Assembly: GCA_018389105.1 (NCBI GenBank)
Contig: JACATO010000337.1
Location: forward strand, 496,001-560,000
Direction of reading: 5' to 3'
Origin: Nautilus pompilius
Taxonomy: Eukaryota; Mollusca; Cephalopoda; Nautilida; Nautilidae
DNA: 64,000 bases
In this document: positions 1-11,424 of the stretch, piece after piece
Layout of the letters: every line of letters begins with the position of its first letter
Numbering within the stretch: the stretch's first letter is position 1
Notes under the pieces: generated by a model
The model's input: the letters and a program-made list of their open reading frames with translations, nothing else
The model's database searches: none
What the model was told of the DNA's origin: nothing
Position numbers and translations under genes: made by a program

Positions 1-97
1 CAAATTTTTTTTCCACAGTTGCATTCCCTGTTCCAGCTGTTATCACCAGATCAATGTCTGCTATTTGGTTATTTTGTTTCCTTTCTTTCTTTTATAG

Positions 98-265
98 CTG
101 GAGGATATAATGGGGGAGAGAGATTGTGTTTTGGAGTGTGGTCCAGACAAAACATGCCACCCTGACACGTGCTGTGGAACTAAGGTGGTCAGGGAGGTTC
201 CGTCTCACGATCAGCTGCTCAGGCAGCGGAGGGAAAAGAACACACAGTTCACAGACAGAGAGAAG
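98..265 (+). CDS. Penultimate coding exon of an unrecognised gene
   Basis: A pyrimidine-rich tract ending in TATAG precedes the exon and a GT donor (GTGGAG) follows it. Exon phase is 0 at both ends, which matches the next exon at 3271. It encodes 56 residues starting LEDIMGERD. They include a cysteine cluster (CVLECGPDKTCHPDTCC) and then a charged, helix-like stretch around RQRREKN. No transmembrane segment or catalytic motif is visible in this part. The cysteines could bind metal or form disulphides, but the spacing matches no zinc-finger class I can name. I do not recognise the family. The gene's 5' exons are left of the window. The alternative reading, an isolated ORF through the donor to a stop near 350, is less likely because the spliced phase is perfect and the downstream exon ends cleanly. 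Confidence 0.6.
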
Positions 266-3200
266 GTGGAGTCCCTTGACTGGTTTATAGATTTTAAAAT
301 CCATGCTATATGTGTAGCTATGTTGAAAACAAGGGGTAGTGAGGGTTTCTAATGCATACTGCCTTGTGGTATTACTAATCAGAACGTGTTAAATGAACTG
401 CTTTTATAACTACTTTACTTCAACTTTCACAAAATTTAGTTTTTTGAACATTTATGATATGCTTATTAATGATAGATTCTATTTTTTTTTGGGAAGAAAA
501 CCAGATAGGGTTTATTTAGTGGAAAACTTTGACTATTTTTTTAATATTTAGCTACAAAGTTTGCATATTTTTCTCTGAGATGATTATTTTTCAATGCACC
601 AGTGTCTACGGACTGGTGGGGAAGTATAGCGTGTGCCGAGATTGTTCAACAGGAACATTTCTGTACCACACGGCACCCTGAACGCTTGGATTGAGGAGAG
701 AAATCTCTGATAGGGCTCTTCGTTTTTACACGTGCAAGGAAACCCACGTGGCTGGCTGGCTAAGAAAAACAAGAAATCATATCAATTCTGTGGGAAGTAA
801 ACTTGGGTAAGTCCATAAACTAACCACTGGACTACCGCGCACTGAGAATGTTGAAGGTTGAGCAATTTGGTTTTGGCAGGTTGCTGACTAGAAAAAATAT
901 TTACAACAACAACAAAAAAAAAAGTTAAGAGCCCTTCGTTGAACAATTTGAAACATTTGTATGAAACTTGCATCCACAGCATGTTTTGTGTTTTCTTTCT
1001 TTAGTCTAAAAATTATATGCAAGATAATGTAAAATATTGATATTTATTATTTTAGTTATCATTGCGATTGTTATGCATCATAATGCAAACAGTTTGCAAT
1101 ATATACTGTTACTTTTCGCAAACTGACTGGGCTAATACAAATCTGATTTGTTTCTGATGGCAGTTGCTGTAAACAACAAAAAACCAAAGCCCATTTTTGG
1201 CCTGTAGTATCGTATGACTAAATCTCCCTTACAGAAGCAAACATTTATTCTCTTGCCATCATCTTTCCTAGAGAAACAAAGCTTTACCTATTTAATTTTG
1301 TCCAGAAGGGGGAGACGGTATAAAGCATTAGGTAATTTTAGTTTTATTTTAAATAATACTTTTCTTGCATGGTGCTTATGCCCTACTTGGTACAGCATCT
1401 TTGTAGCTTATACTTGGGACTGGTAGCTTTGATATTAATACTGTGGTCTTTCTTTGTAGGGGTCAGCGATGGCTGATTGCAGGTCATCTTTTGTCTTTTC
1501 TCTGAACTATTAACAGATAAGCTGTGACGGCTCTCATGACATTTTGAAATTCACCTCTTCCAAAAAAATAACTAAATAAATTGAGAGAATAATTCTGTTA
1601 TCAACGGGCTGTCCATACCATGGTCCTTTTGTGTGTGAGAAAATAGTTTTATGGTTTTGAATAAAGGATTAGATAATTAAAAGGACTGGAATAAGCGTGT
1701 CTGTATCCTTGCTACTAATATAAGTCAGACAACAACCTTATTCATGCTGCAATTTGACTACTAGACAAAAAAAAAAAAAAAGAATTTATGGGTTTTTAAT
1801 TTTAAAATTTTATAAATTCTGTATATGAGATTATTTACAACACTTTTACCTATGTAGGCAATTTAAAAAGACAGAAAGAAACAGGTCTTGTAGGTAACTT
1901 AACTGGAAAATGCTAACTCTCGCATCATGATGCTCATTTTCATACGTTGAAAGGTTCTGCTTTGCACGGGGAAAAAAACTCCAGTATGAATAAATACATT
2001 ATAAAAAACATTTGATAATTGGGAAACAATATTCTAATTTGTTGGGATTCAGCTGTACAGCTTTGCGAGCTGGTATTCCTTAATGAATCTGAAGGATTTA
2101 GTAAACACAGAAACAACCATTTGTATTGTACTCCATTTGTTGTCAGGCTCAAGCTCTGGATGTAGATATGTTTTCTGTTTCATACTGCAATCAAAACCGC
2201 CATCTTTTTGTTTTTGTAGCACTCCTAAGGTGCTTAATCCTCAAAGGGCCAGTTTGTTAGAGTTGCAAAAAAAAAGGTCTCAGATTCTAATTCATCTATT
2301 TAAGACAGTTAATATATTTACATATATATTTTAATACTACCCAAGAGAGAATTTTATATTGCTGTATATTTCATTTTTATTGGTGCTGTGTTTTGATGCT
2401 TAATCCATGACTAAAATTTTAAAATATTGCCACTTTTGCCCTTTTTATTTAGACACAGTTTTAATTCTCATTTTCTTGCTAACTTGCATTATTTATTTTT
2501 TTAACAATAAATAGCATGTTTGTTTCTTACCTTTATCTAATATAAATTTGGTAATTTCAAAACACAGAGTGCTTGCCACACTGTTCTAATATAACTTCCT
2601 TAATCCAGGAGCTAATTAGGCCTTGTTACTTTTTTGAATTTGTAAATATTGGGGTTGGAGTACCTAATGCAAGAAGATACCTTCTGAAGTATAATGGCAG
2701 ATGTCTGTTGTAAAATTATGGGTTCTAACAATTTGTGCAATGTAAAAACCACGAGATGTTTTAATGGTTGTAATGGTAATCTTGGCGGATTATTTATTGT
2801 CCGTTACCCGTGCAGTGTGCAAGCTAGATCAGCTGTAAGTGGTACAGAATATAGATGTCACTGTTTCATTTTCCTCATGAATTCTGGTTTTATCAATACT
2901 ATTTTGAGATTATTTCATGTAACCTGCTAATTTATCATAAAAGCTCATTCTCTCTCACATCTGTGGAGAAATGTGACTGATGTTAATGGTATTTCAAATA
3001 ACTTGTGTTAATCCGCGATGACATTATGTGAAATTATAATTTGTGGATCTGCAACAACATCATTGCACAGCGCGCTATTAAAAAGGATGCACTGACTGCC
3101 TTCCCCTTATGGATAATGGCGACAATGCTTTAGCCAGTGTTGGTTTGGTTTTCAAACAGTTGGGAGTGGTGACACAAGTTAATTGTTAACAGTGGGGTGA

Positions 3201-3270
3201 ATTTTAATATGGATAACTAAGTTCCAACATTTACAGGACACTATCTTCTCTCTCCCTTATTTTGATACAG
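266..3270 (+). other. Intron of the first gene
   Basis: About 3 kb of AT-rich sequence between two phase-compatible exons. It holds homopolymer runs and short chance ORFs of under 85 codons on both strands. I see no conserved exon or mobile element inside. Confidence 0.5.
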
Positions 3271-3357
3271 GCCTACCTGCAGACTGAAGACATTCCGAGA
3301 TCAGACTTTGATCAGGAATTGAATCATGACAGTATCTCTCCCGAGAACGCCATCTAA
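3271..3357 (+). CDS. Last coding exon of the same unrecognised gene
   Basis: A strong acceptor (TTTTGATACAG) precedes 28 codons and a TAA stop at 3355-3357. Phase 0 continues from the exon ending at 265. The residues start AYLQTEDIPRSDF and end ISPENAI, an acidic hydrophilic tail typical of a protein C-terminus. With the previous exon this gives about 84 C-terminal residues. A hexamer AATAAA (3356-3361) overlaps the stop codon and another lies at 3695-3700. The family is not recognised. Confidence 0.6.
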   Translation, partial: AYLQTEDIPRSDFDQELNHDSISPENAI

Positions 3358-3694
3358 TAAATTTTACCATTCTTTTCATGTCATAAGGTGAGAAAGTGTT
3401 TACCTATTGTACTTTTTTTTTTACAATGGTTTCACCTATAGATTTAAAAAAAATTGTGATATTTTTCTATGATGTACATGCTTATTATTATTATTATTTA
3501 GTTTATGTGATGGGTTATTGAACTTTTTTTTTTTTTTTTTGGTTGGTTTTCTTTTTTTCCATCTGACTGAATTGCTTATTGGACCAAGTTAATTTATTAC
3601 TTTGGGAATAATTACAATTCATATCAATTAATCGAAATCATGCTGTTTCTAGAAATGAAAAAAAAAATAGTAGAGACATCAGTTCATAACAACG

Positions 3695-3700
3695 AATAAA
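3695..3700 (+). terminator. Candidate polyadenylation signal of the first gene
   Basis: AATAAA about 340 bases past the stop codon at 3357. An earlier AATAAA (3356-3361) overlaps the stop itself and would leave almost no 3' UTR, so this later one is the more ordinary choice. The actual cleavage site is not visible from sequence. Confidence 0.35.
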
Positions 3701-6700
3701 GCTTGTTTTCATTTGGCAACTATCATCATCTCAAGGAGAAAAACACAGTTTACACCAGTTAATGTATTTTAACCAGAAACAAACTAAAGCTGATATATTC
3801 ATAAGGGAAACACAAAAAAAGAATGATTAAGCTTCAATTTGCCCAGTTAATATTAAAATGTTTTGTGTTTTCTGATATGTTTTTATGAAAGTTTTGAATT
3901 ACAAGGCTTGTTATAATGCAATATGTCATATATGTTGTTTGAACAGATGAAGATAGTAGGATTTCATAAGTGTAGAAAGACCAGGACTGTTTGAATGAAC
4001 TGTTAAGCTATTTATGGTTGTTTATGCTGCAGCACTGAAATGGTTAAGTTTTTAAACACTAGCTTGTATAACCATGTAGTAAGATATTTTCTTGAAAGGT
4101 TTTTACACGGTTAGGAGTCACATCACCTAACACCAAGTGTATCTACCCAGAGAAAATAGATTTTACCTGTGCTGTTTATGAATGTCAGAAGATATCTTGG
4201 GATGTGGTTTTCTGCTCCCTCTTGTTTAAGGCTGAGCCATTTCTAGAATGATGGGAAGTTGAGCAAACTTGATTCTATTTGTAGAAATTAAACAATCATC
4301 TGAACAAAGATAGGCATTGTCTTAAAAAAGTAAGAGAGATTCAGGCACAGCTGGATGTAAACATTGGATCTCTTTGCAACCAAATTTAGGATGAAACTCC
4401 ATTACATTTTCAACAACAACAAATGTGCTGTATACCCTAACTCATTTTATTTGGTGATTTTTACATTTCAGATAGTTTTTCAGGCTCTAAACATCTGTTA
4501 AATACCCTTCTGTAACAATGTGAAATATACCAAGAAGTTATCCTGTGACTTGTCACCAACTGTTACAACTAGAACAAAACAGGATTATACATATACACTT
4601 GTAATTGAAATAATAAAACACAAAAAGATAAGTGTTTCTACTTTGTTTGTTTGTTTTTACCAACTTTCTTGAATAATTGTATGCCTTTCTACCATCACAT
4701 AAATGACAGAATGCACCATTACCATTAACTGGTAATGGGATGGGGCAATTTATCATCATCTTGAAGTGAAAATACATATTTTTGAATCAGAGTTGATGCA
4801 GACATTTTTTACTTTCATAACCTGCTTTATCTGTTTCCAGGAATTGCAAAATGTAAAATGTTAATCTAGATTTAATACTGTTAAATTTTGTTAAGATAAA
4901 ATTATCAATGCTTAGGGCATTGGTTAATGGTTTCTTTACAGAAAATTCAGTCATCACTGAGTAAAGAGGGCTGCCATTGCACTCCTGTATTTATATTAAG
5001 TTTTAAAGTATCATGGAGCAGCATTACAGGTTGTCTTGTTGAGCTGGCTTCTCACCAGAAACACGAACTAACTTGTCCATTTTCTTTTGGAGCTAAAATT
5101 TCAGTTTGTCTATGAACTTGTCAGTGCTCTAGTTTTTGAGATTGAGGGATCATTTCAAACAGGTTAATCAAAAAAAAAAAAAAAAATAGAAGCACTAGTA
5201 CCCACAGAATATATCTGGGTGTTTCTTCAAGAAGTGGTCGAGTCATCATCAACAACAACAATCATCTTTCTCCAACTTTCTGAATAACAGTGGTCCTTCC
5301 TAATTCTTTTAATGATACTCCAAAATATATCTTTGATATGAACTAGCAATGCACTGTGCTTTCTTATATCTGGCATGATTTGAATCCTCAAATTAGTTTT
5401 GTTCCTTTACATATCGCTGAAATATTTGATAACTAATATAGTTTTCTGTCATTGAAGGCTGCAACAGCTCGCTCTACCAGTCCACCACCTTTTTGTCTCT
5501 GTCATGATTATGAAATATCAAATTTGCTGTAAGATTAACTGCAGAAAATTGCACAAAAAGATTTTATTAAAAACCTGAATCACCACTCACCATGAAACAA
5601 ATGTTCGTTTATTTTACAGTATGGTTATGCATTGTTTAACTTTCATTTTTAATTGGTTAAATTTGTGTAATTTTTTTGCATTACATTCTTTTTTAGAATC
5701 CTTTTAGACTCTACAGTTACATCATTCTGCGTATACTGCTCGATAATTAATATGCAATGCATTTCCAAGCCTGCAGTGCTTGTACTGTTAGTTGAAATTT
5801 GTTCATATTCTGGTTGAAGAAGACTTGCATTATTAAAGAAAGAAACCCAGACTTGACACTGCACATGCAAGTGATGTTATAGTCATCTTTTACTGAGTGC
5901 TCTAAGAAATTCACATCTTCCTTGTACACAGCCCCTTTTAATTTTTTCTATAAACTGGCATGGCTCAAAGTTGACATAGACTGACTGCTGTTGTTTCCCA
6001 CTAAAGTGTTTTATTAAAGTGTCATTTCTAGGGTACTGACTACTGCTGTGAGGAATTGTTACCATGTCACCCTTGTCAGAAAGAACATCTCTAAAAGCAA
6101 CCTGCTATAAAATTTTGACTCAGTACAGTTTTGCTAGAACTATGCTGTCCAGAATACCACCACTATACATCCTTCTAATATGAAATTAAATTTAATTGGA
6201 TGTGTTTAGGATATCCTAGTAAGATATGCTTCTGGTCAAGGAATGGCACAACAGCTGGATTGTCTAAAATGATAAATACCAAGACACGTACAAGTTTGTA
6301 TTGGGGTCAGTGATGGTCGCGCATTATTAAACCCTTTTCTGCCAATGTCAGTCTGTCTGTCTGATCATTTTTAGACTGGTGTCATTGCCAATTTGCACAC
6401 TTATTTCAGACAGTCGTTTGTTTTCACCCAACAATTTAACTTAGCTTCCACTAACACTATGGTATTTTATGTAGAGTTTAAATCAAAATGTAGTTGTTGC
6501 ACTATAATATGACAATGTTTTATTTGTTGGTCTGAAAAGTAAAACCTCTGTCTTTTCTTTTCCTATTTTTTCTAGTTTTTAATCTTTTATTGAGGAGAAA
6601 ACTCTACCTTGTTCATGTTAGAAGTAGATTAATCTTGAATTACCACATCCAGAAAGCAGACGACATGAAATTTGTTTAATAATTTTGTTAAGAAAGTGAT

Positions 6701-7747
6701 ATCCATAGACCTGATTTGCTGTTAGTGGTACAAAGCCCTATAGATGTTTGATATGTGAAAAAATCTTTAAACATTCTTGGCATGTAACTGCACACTTCAG
6801 GACCTTACCCATCCAAAATTTGTGTCCTCTTAGGCTTGTTTTAATAAATCCGTAAGGTGTGTCAATTGCATGATATGACCATTTTATTGATAGTACATAG
6901 AGAAAGTTTTATCATTAGTGGTGAGAAATTACTGTTAGTCTCAGTGGTTGTAAAGATATATTTTTAATAGGACAAGGAATAGTTCACCTAACCATCACAA
7001 GATAGTATGAGCCAAAGCAATAGCCATTTCTAAATTAAGCAGCAATTTACCTTATGAAATCCCTATGATTATGCAATGATAGTACATGCCAATAGAAATA
7101 CACTAACAATGTCTTATCTGTGGTAATAGTTTTTTTTTTTTTTTTTTAAGTTGACATCTGCCTATGTACTTGTTAGGAAAAGATTTCCAATGTGAGCAGT
7201 ATCCACAAAAACAGTTTCTGAAAGCAGTGAGGTGATACTAGACACATGGCTGCTAGTATTATTGAGTAAGTCAAAAGGTTTTGGCAAAGTTTATTTAGTT
7301 CCAAGCAATGTATAAAATATTGTAATGCAAAAAAATGGCAAAACTATTAGCTATTACGGGACTTTTTGCAGATAATGATTTTTCTGGCTGCTTCTGCCCT
7401 GTTTTATATTGTTCTTTACCTTTTAATAACTAGGCAATGACAGGTAATACATCCTTAGTGTCATCACATGCACCCTGGTCTCATTCCAACACACTCCCTT
7501 TAATGTTGCTCCACAAAGATGCAGTAACTGAGGGTTTTTGTAGTTGATGGTGCTAAATCTTATTTTGGTATAGCTGGCAGCCAAACTCAGCTGATTATTT
7601 CTTGATTAATACAGCACAACCTGTAATCTGTTTTGTTTTTCTACTTTTTTAGCTCAACAAAAAAAGGCTGAAGAGAGAAAATGCAAGAAATAGCTTGTAA
7701 AAATGATTTCCACTAGTTGCTTTTATATATTGGTAACATGAAAAAAG

Positions 7748-7862
7748 CCCAATCTAATACAGTGTTTGTGCATTTGTTTGTTACTCTTTCACGGCTGAAC
7801 CATAGCACCTGGAGGTCCCAAATTTTGGGTGTAGGCACTTCAGAATCTGGGCAAGGTTTTAA
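7748..7862 (-). repeat. Dispersed repeat, copy 1 (inverted relative to copy at 10312)
   Basis: The reverse complement of this ~115-bp stretch aligns along its length with 10312-10429. Shared blocks include CAGATTCTGAAGT, CCTACACC, AATTTGGGAC, AGGTGCTA and GTATTAGAT, with scattered substitutions and small indels. There is no coding capacity and no visible terminal repeat. It is probably an old short interspersed or MITE-type element of unknown class. Confidence 0.65.
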
Positions 7863-8640
7863 TATTATATAAATACAAGTTTGGTGGAAGCTACTAAGCA
7901 CACTGTTTTGTTTTGTTTTGTTTCTCTGCTTTTAAGCAATGCAATATAGCCCAGGCTGTTCTTGAAAAATACAAAATCTTGAATTTATTAACTATACTGA
8001 AGAAGAGACACTTGTGATGGCTTGGACATGCTTCCTGCACAAAAAAATGGGCAAATTCTTAAAGACGTATTATGGTGAATTATCAGATGAATGTTCTAAT
8101 CATTTGAAAAACGTCGTTAAGCATGATCTTAACCCTTACAATACTGAACATAAACATCTGCTTTGACATAGCCATTTGATGCTAGAAGCAGATTTACCCC
8201 TTGGCTTCAAAAAACTTTACCCTCTATTGCGATAAGTAGGAATACCCTCACATCTTTGAAAGCCCCATTTTTGGTGGATAATTGAAACTTTCCAGCCCGA
8301 AATTTAATTAAGCATTGAAATGAGCAGTTGAGAAGAAAATACCAGTAATTGGAATAGATGCTCATAAGTGGAAGATGTACTTTTTGATGGCTGCTACATA
8401 AAATTGAATGAGAAGAGAAAATGTAGAAAACTGACATCAGTAAATCTTAGCTGATGACAGAATTGTACCCAAACAACAAATTATTCATCATTTCTATTTA
8501 ATCCGATGGATATTACATCAACACAAGATGCTTAGATATTCCATTAATGACATGGTGGAAAGCTTGTGAGAGAGAGACACGTTTTAGATAAATCCAAAAC
8601 ACATTAAAGCTCAGCATCGAGAATTTTGCTTGTTTCAGTT

Positions 8641-8690
8641 ACATATATATATATGTATGTATGTGTGTGTGTGTGGTGTGTGTGTGTATA
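8641..8690. repeat. TA/TG microsatellite
   Basis: An imperfect dinucleotide tract: an ATATAT run, then TATG units, then TG units interrupted once. It lies just upstream of the CG-containing promoter-like region. Confidence 0.8.
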
Positions 8691-8749
8691 CGTAGTACAT
8701 ATATTTAAAAGGAGAAATACTGTCCAGTTTCGCACTGCCTGGTGAAGCC

Positions 8750-9060
8750 TCCAAAGGGAGATAAGCTCGCTGCTCGTTTTAATCATGGCGGCTGCCATTG
8801 TCCTGTCGGTATTTCTCTTAGCTCACAAATTCTATAATAAAATGAATATTTACTGTATTCATTTCATACTCATATCATAAAAATGACGGGTAAGCCTTGT
8901 AACTATAAGTATTTTGGAAGTGCGTTCTTAGAATTATTTTGTTTTGTTTTTACTTAAATGAAACTAATGCTGTTGTTTTCGAGCGGAAGTGCGAGGTATG
9001 CCGGGATACATTACAATTCAACATGGTGACGGGACCCCCTACCCGAGGCCGGCTGGGTGA
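8750..9060 (+). promoter_or_regulatory. Probable promoter and 5' exon for the zinc-finger locus
   Basis: The composition turns CG-containing here against AT-rich flanks. An ATGGCGGC (YY1-type) word lies at 8785-8792. An ETS-like GCGGAAGTGCG lies at about 8983-8993. Just beyond is ATGCCGGGATACATTACAAT, whose reverse complement resembles the ZNF143/SBS promoter motif. An ATG at about 9022 opens 12 codons that reach a consensus donor, CTGG|GTGAGT, near 9056. The next clear acceptor downstream is at about 10790 (TTTTTCAG). Reading across that junction soon meets a stop, so these exons probably form the 5' UTR of the zinc-finger gene at 11425. CG-rich sequence continues to about 9550. Transcription start is inferred, not seen. 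Confidence 0.45.
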
Positions 9061-11424
9061 GTTGTTCCTGGTGGTGAAAGAATGGGAGTAAACTATTTGT
9101 ATAATTTCTCCTTTCTTTCTAAATTGATTAGTACCCGAAGATAATGAGGATTTCCAGTTAGCTAATGTGACCTGGGATGGAAGATAAGGCCGACGATTGA
9201 TCCGCTAGATTGTGGACTGAGACGAATGGAACATTGACTGGGAGCCCTTAACTTGGACGGTCAGACCCCGGATCCAGCGTCGCGTTCGAGGGCCGTCCTT
9301 CTGTTGTGGCTACCTGAAGCCTTCATGCAGCGTCGACGATGCTGCAATTTGATTTGCCTTCATTTTAACATCGAATGGACCTTCCAATACAGAGTCTAGA
9401 TTATTTTCCAACTAAAACAGTAAAGGGAGGCGAACTGAATATTCCCGAGTCAGTGCAATGTAGTAGTGTATTAGGTGAGAGGAGTGGGTGGGGGTCTGTG
9501 ACCAGAGTAGGCTTTATACAGCTCCAGACCCCCCGCCGCCTAGGTTTTACCTTTGGAGGTGCTTGTCAGCTTGGTTCTTGACCCAGTATAACTGAAGAAA
9601 GGTCCGACCTTTCTTTAAAGTACTAGAAATTGAATACACAGCTTCTTTGTTTGTTAAATAATTGTCTAGCTTTCTGTTTCGTTTTTCCTTTTTTAGTTGC
9701 TGACTATTTTTGTGAAAACGTTAAATATTTTAAAGTAATCTTTTTTTTTTAAAAAAAAAAAAGATTTTATTCTTTCTTTTTGTTTCAGTAACTATTTTCA
9801 GCTTTGAAAAATAACGTTTCTCATTTTTTGTGTGGCTTGATGGATTAAGTTAAAGATGAAATGCAAAGCAGCAGGGAGAATACTGACTGACAGATTGATT
9901 TCTCAGGCTATAAAGAATCCATAGTTTGGCAGCCTGAGATGAGCTAAAGCCACTACAGACAAATTAAGAATTGGTTGAAATCAGTTCAACAACAAAATGG
10001 CAGAAACCCATTCACCTTAGCCATATTTCCAAATGTTTTTGGTTATTGAATGTTTTTACTACAATTGCAGAAGTAATATAGTAAATTTCAGAGTACTAAA
10101 TGGGTTCTAATATGTACCAGACAAAATTTGTTTGTCTAAATCCTCTGCCTAACAGATAGATGCCACTATCAAATGATGGAAGTACAGCTAGATGGTTAGA
10201 TTATTGAATATATTAAAATAAGTACTTTATCTTTTAAAAAATTTTTATTTACTACTACCTGGGGTACTTGGCACTGCACTGGAAAAATAGCTTTAAGCTG
10301 ACATGCAGTAGCTTAAAGCCTTGCTCAGATTCTGAAGTACCTACACCAAAAATTTGGGACTTCTAGGTGCTACAGTTTGGCTGTGAAAAAGAAACAAACA
10401 CAAACACTTGAAAATATGTATTAGATCAGTAGTCTTAACAAAATGGTGTTGAACTCAATAACACCATTTAGAGTTAGATTCAGATCTGAAATATTGCTTA
10501 TGCAAAAATATCAAGACTTTAGGTAATCAGCGTTTGTTTTGTTTTTTAATGGATATTAAGTGTTCATTACAGTTTTTCTCTTTACTGTATTATATGTAAT
10601 TATCCATAAAATGGCATATACTTGTACTTCTTTTTTTTTTTAATATCTGGAAAATTTGGCAAGTGTAAATAAGCTTACTACAGCAGTGCTTGTACTGGTT
10701 TGTTTTAAATGTTTAGATAACCAAAGTGTACTTAGTTCTTACACCTATGTACTTATTCTAATCTTACCAGTCTGTTTTTTTCTTTTTCAGATGATGTGGA
10801 CTAATTGAATTATACATGATGTCCTGTAGATTATAAAATAATTTACCTGGTGAATATTTCTATCCAGATATTGCTTATTTAGATTGTCCACAGGTGTTTT
10901 TCTATCTGGTCACATGCACAATATTACATTGATCATGAAATGCTAGATTCTCCAGTTAAGGAAAGACATTTATGCTTAATATTTGACTTTTTAAGTCATT
11001 ATGAGACTACATGATTTATCAACTTTTAAAATCGTTTAGTTATTTGATTGAGTTGGAACATTCGCAAGAAAACTGGAATGAATTGCAGAATTCAGACTTT
11101 CTCAATCTTTAAATTAATACGTGATAAAATTAGATTAATAGTAACTGCTTCGTGGATAATTTGTAAAGATAGCTGCCCCCCCAATCAAAAAAAATTTGGG
11201 ATTTCTCAAGTTAAAACGGATTTGTACAAACAACTACTACACAGCCACTTGACAGTTTGTGTTGAAGGATTAATACTGACTAATCCTTATCATCAGCAAG
11301 TGATGGGAAAGTTAAAAATTTTTTTTAATTTTTAGTGTTAACATGACTCTTTTATTGGCTAAAAGATAAGAGGGAATATAACTTTACAGCTTGCAGATGC
11401 AGTAGAAATTTTATTATTAAGAGG
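9061..11424 (+). other. Probable 5' UTR introns and exons of the 14-finger gene
   Basis: This stretch joins the promoter-like region to the zinc-finger ORF. A second possible donor (TTAG|GTGAGA) lies near 9473, at the end of a 33-codon ORF from 9375. Acceptors lie at about 10790 (TCTTTTTCAG) and at 11335 (TTTTTAATTTTTAG), close to the start codon. A copy of a dispersed repeat lies at 10312-10429. No other coding region is convincing. Confidence 0.35.
10312..10429 (+). repeat. Dispersed repeat, copy 2
   Basis: Inverted counterpart of 7748-7862. See that entry for the shared blocks. The two copies flank the promoter-like region, with about 2.45 kb between them. Confidence 0.65.

Larger units (their letters stand above)
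3358..8740. other. 3' UTR and intergenic DNA without a supported gene
   Basis: AT-rich DNA with poly(A/T) tracts and only short chance ORFs. The beginning is probably 3' UTR of the plus-strand gene ending at 3357. The one structured item I see is a diverged dispersed repeat at 7748-7862. A mixed TA/TG microsatellite lies at about 8641-8690. Confidence 0.5.
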
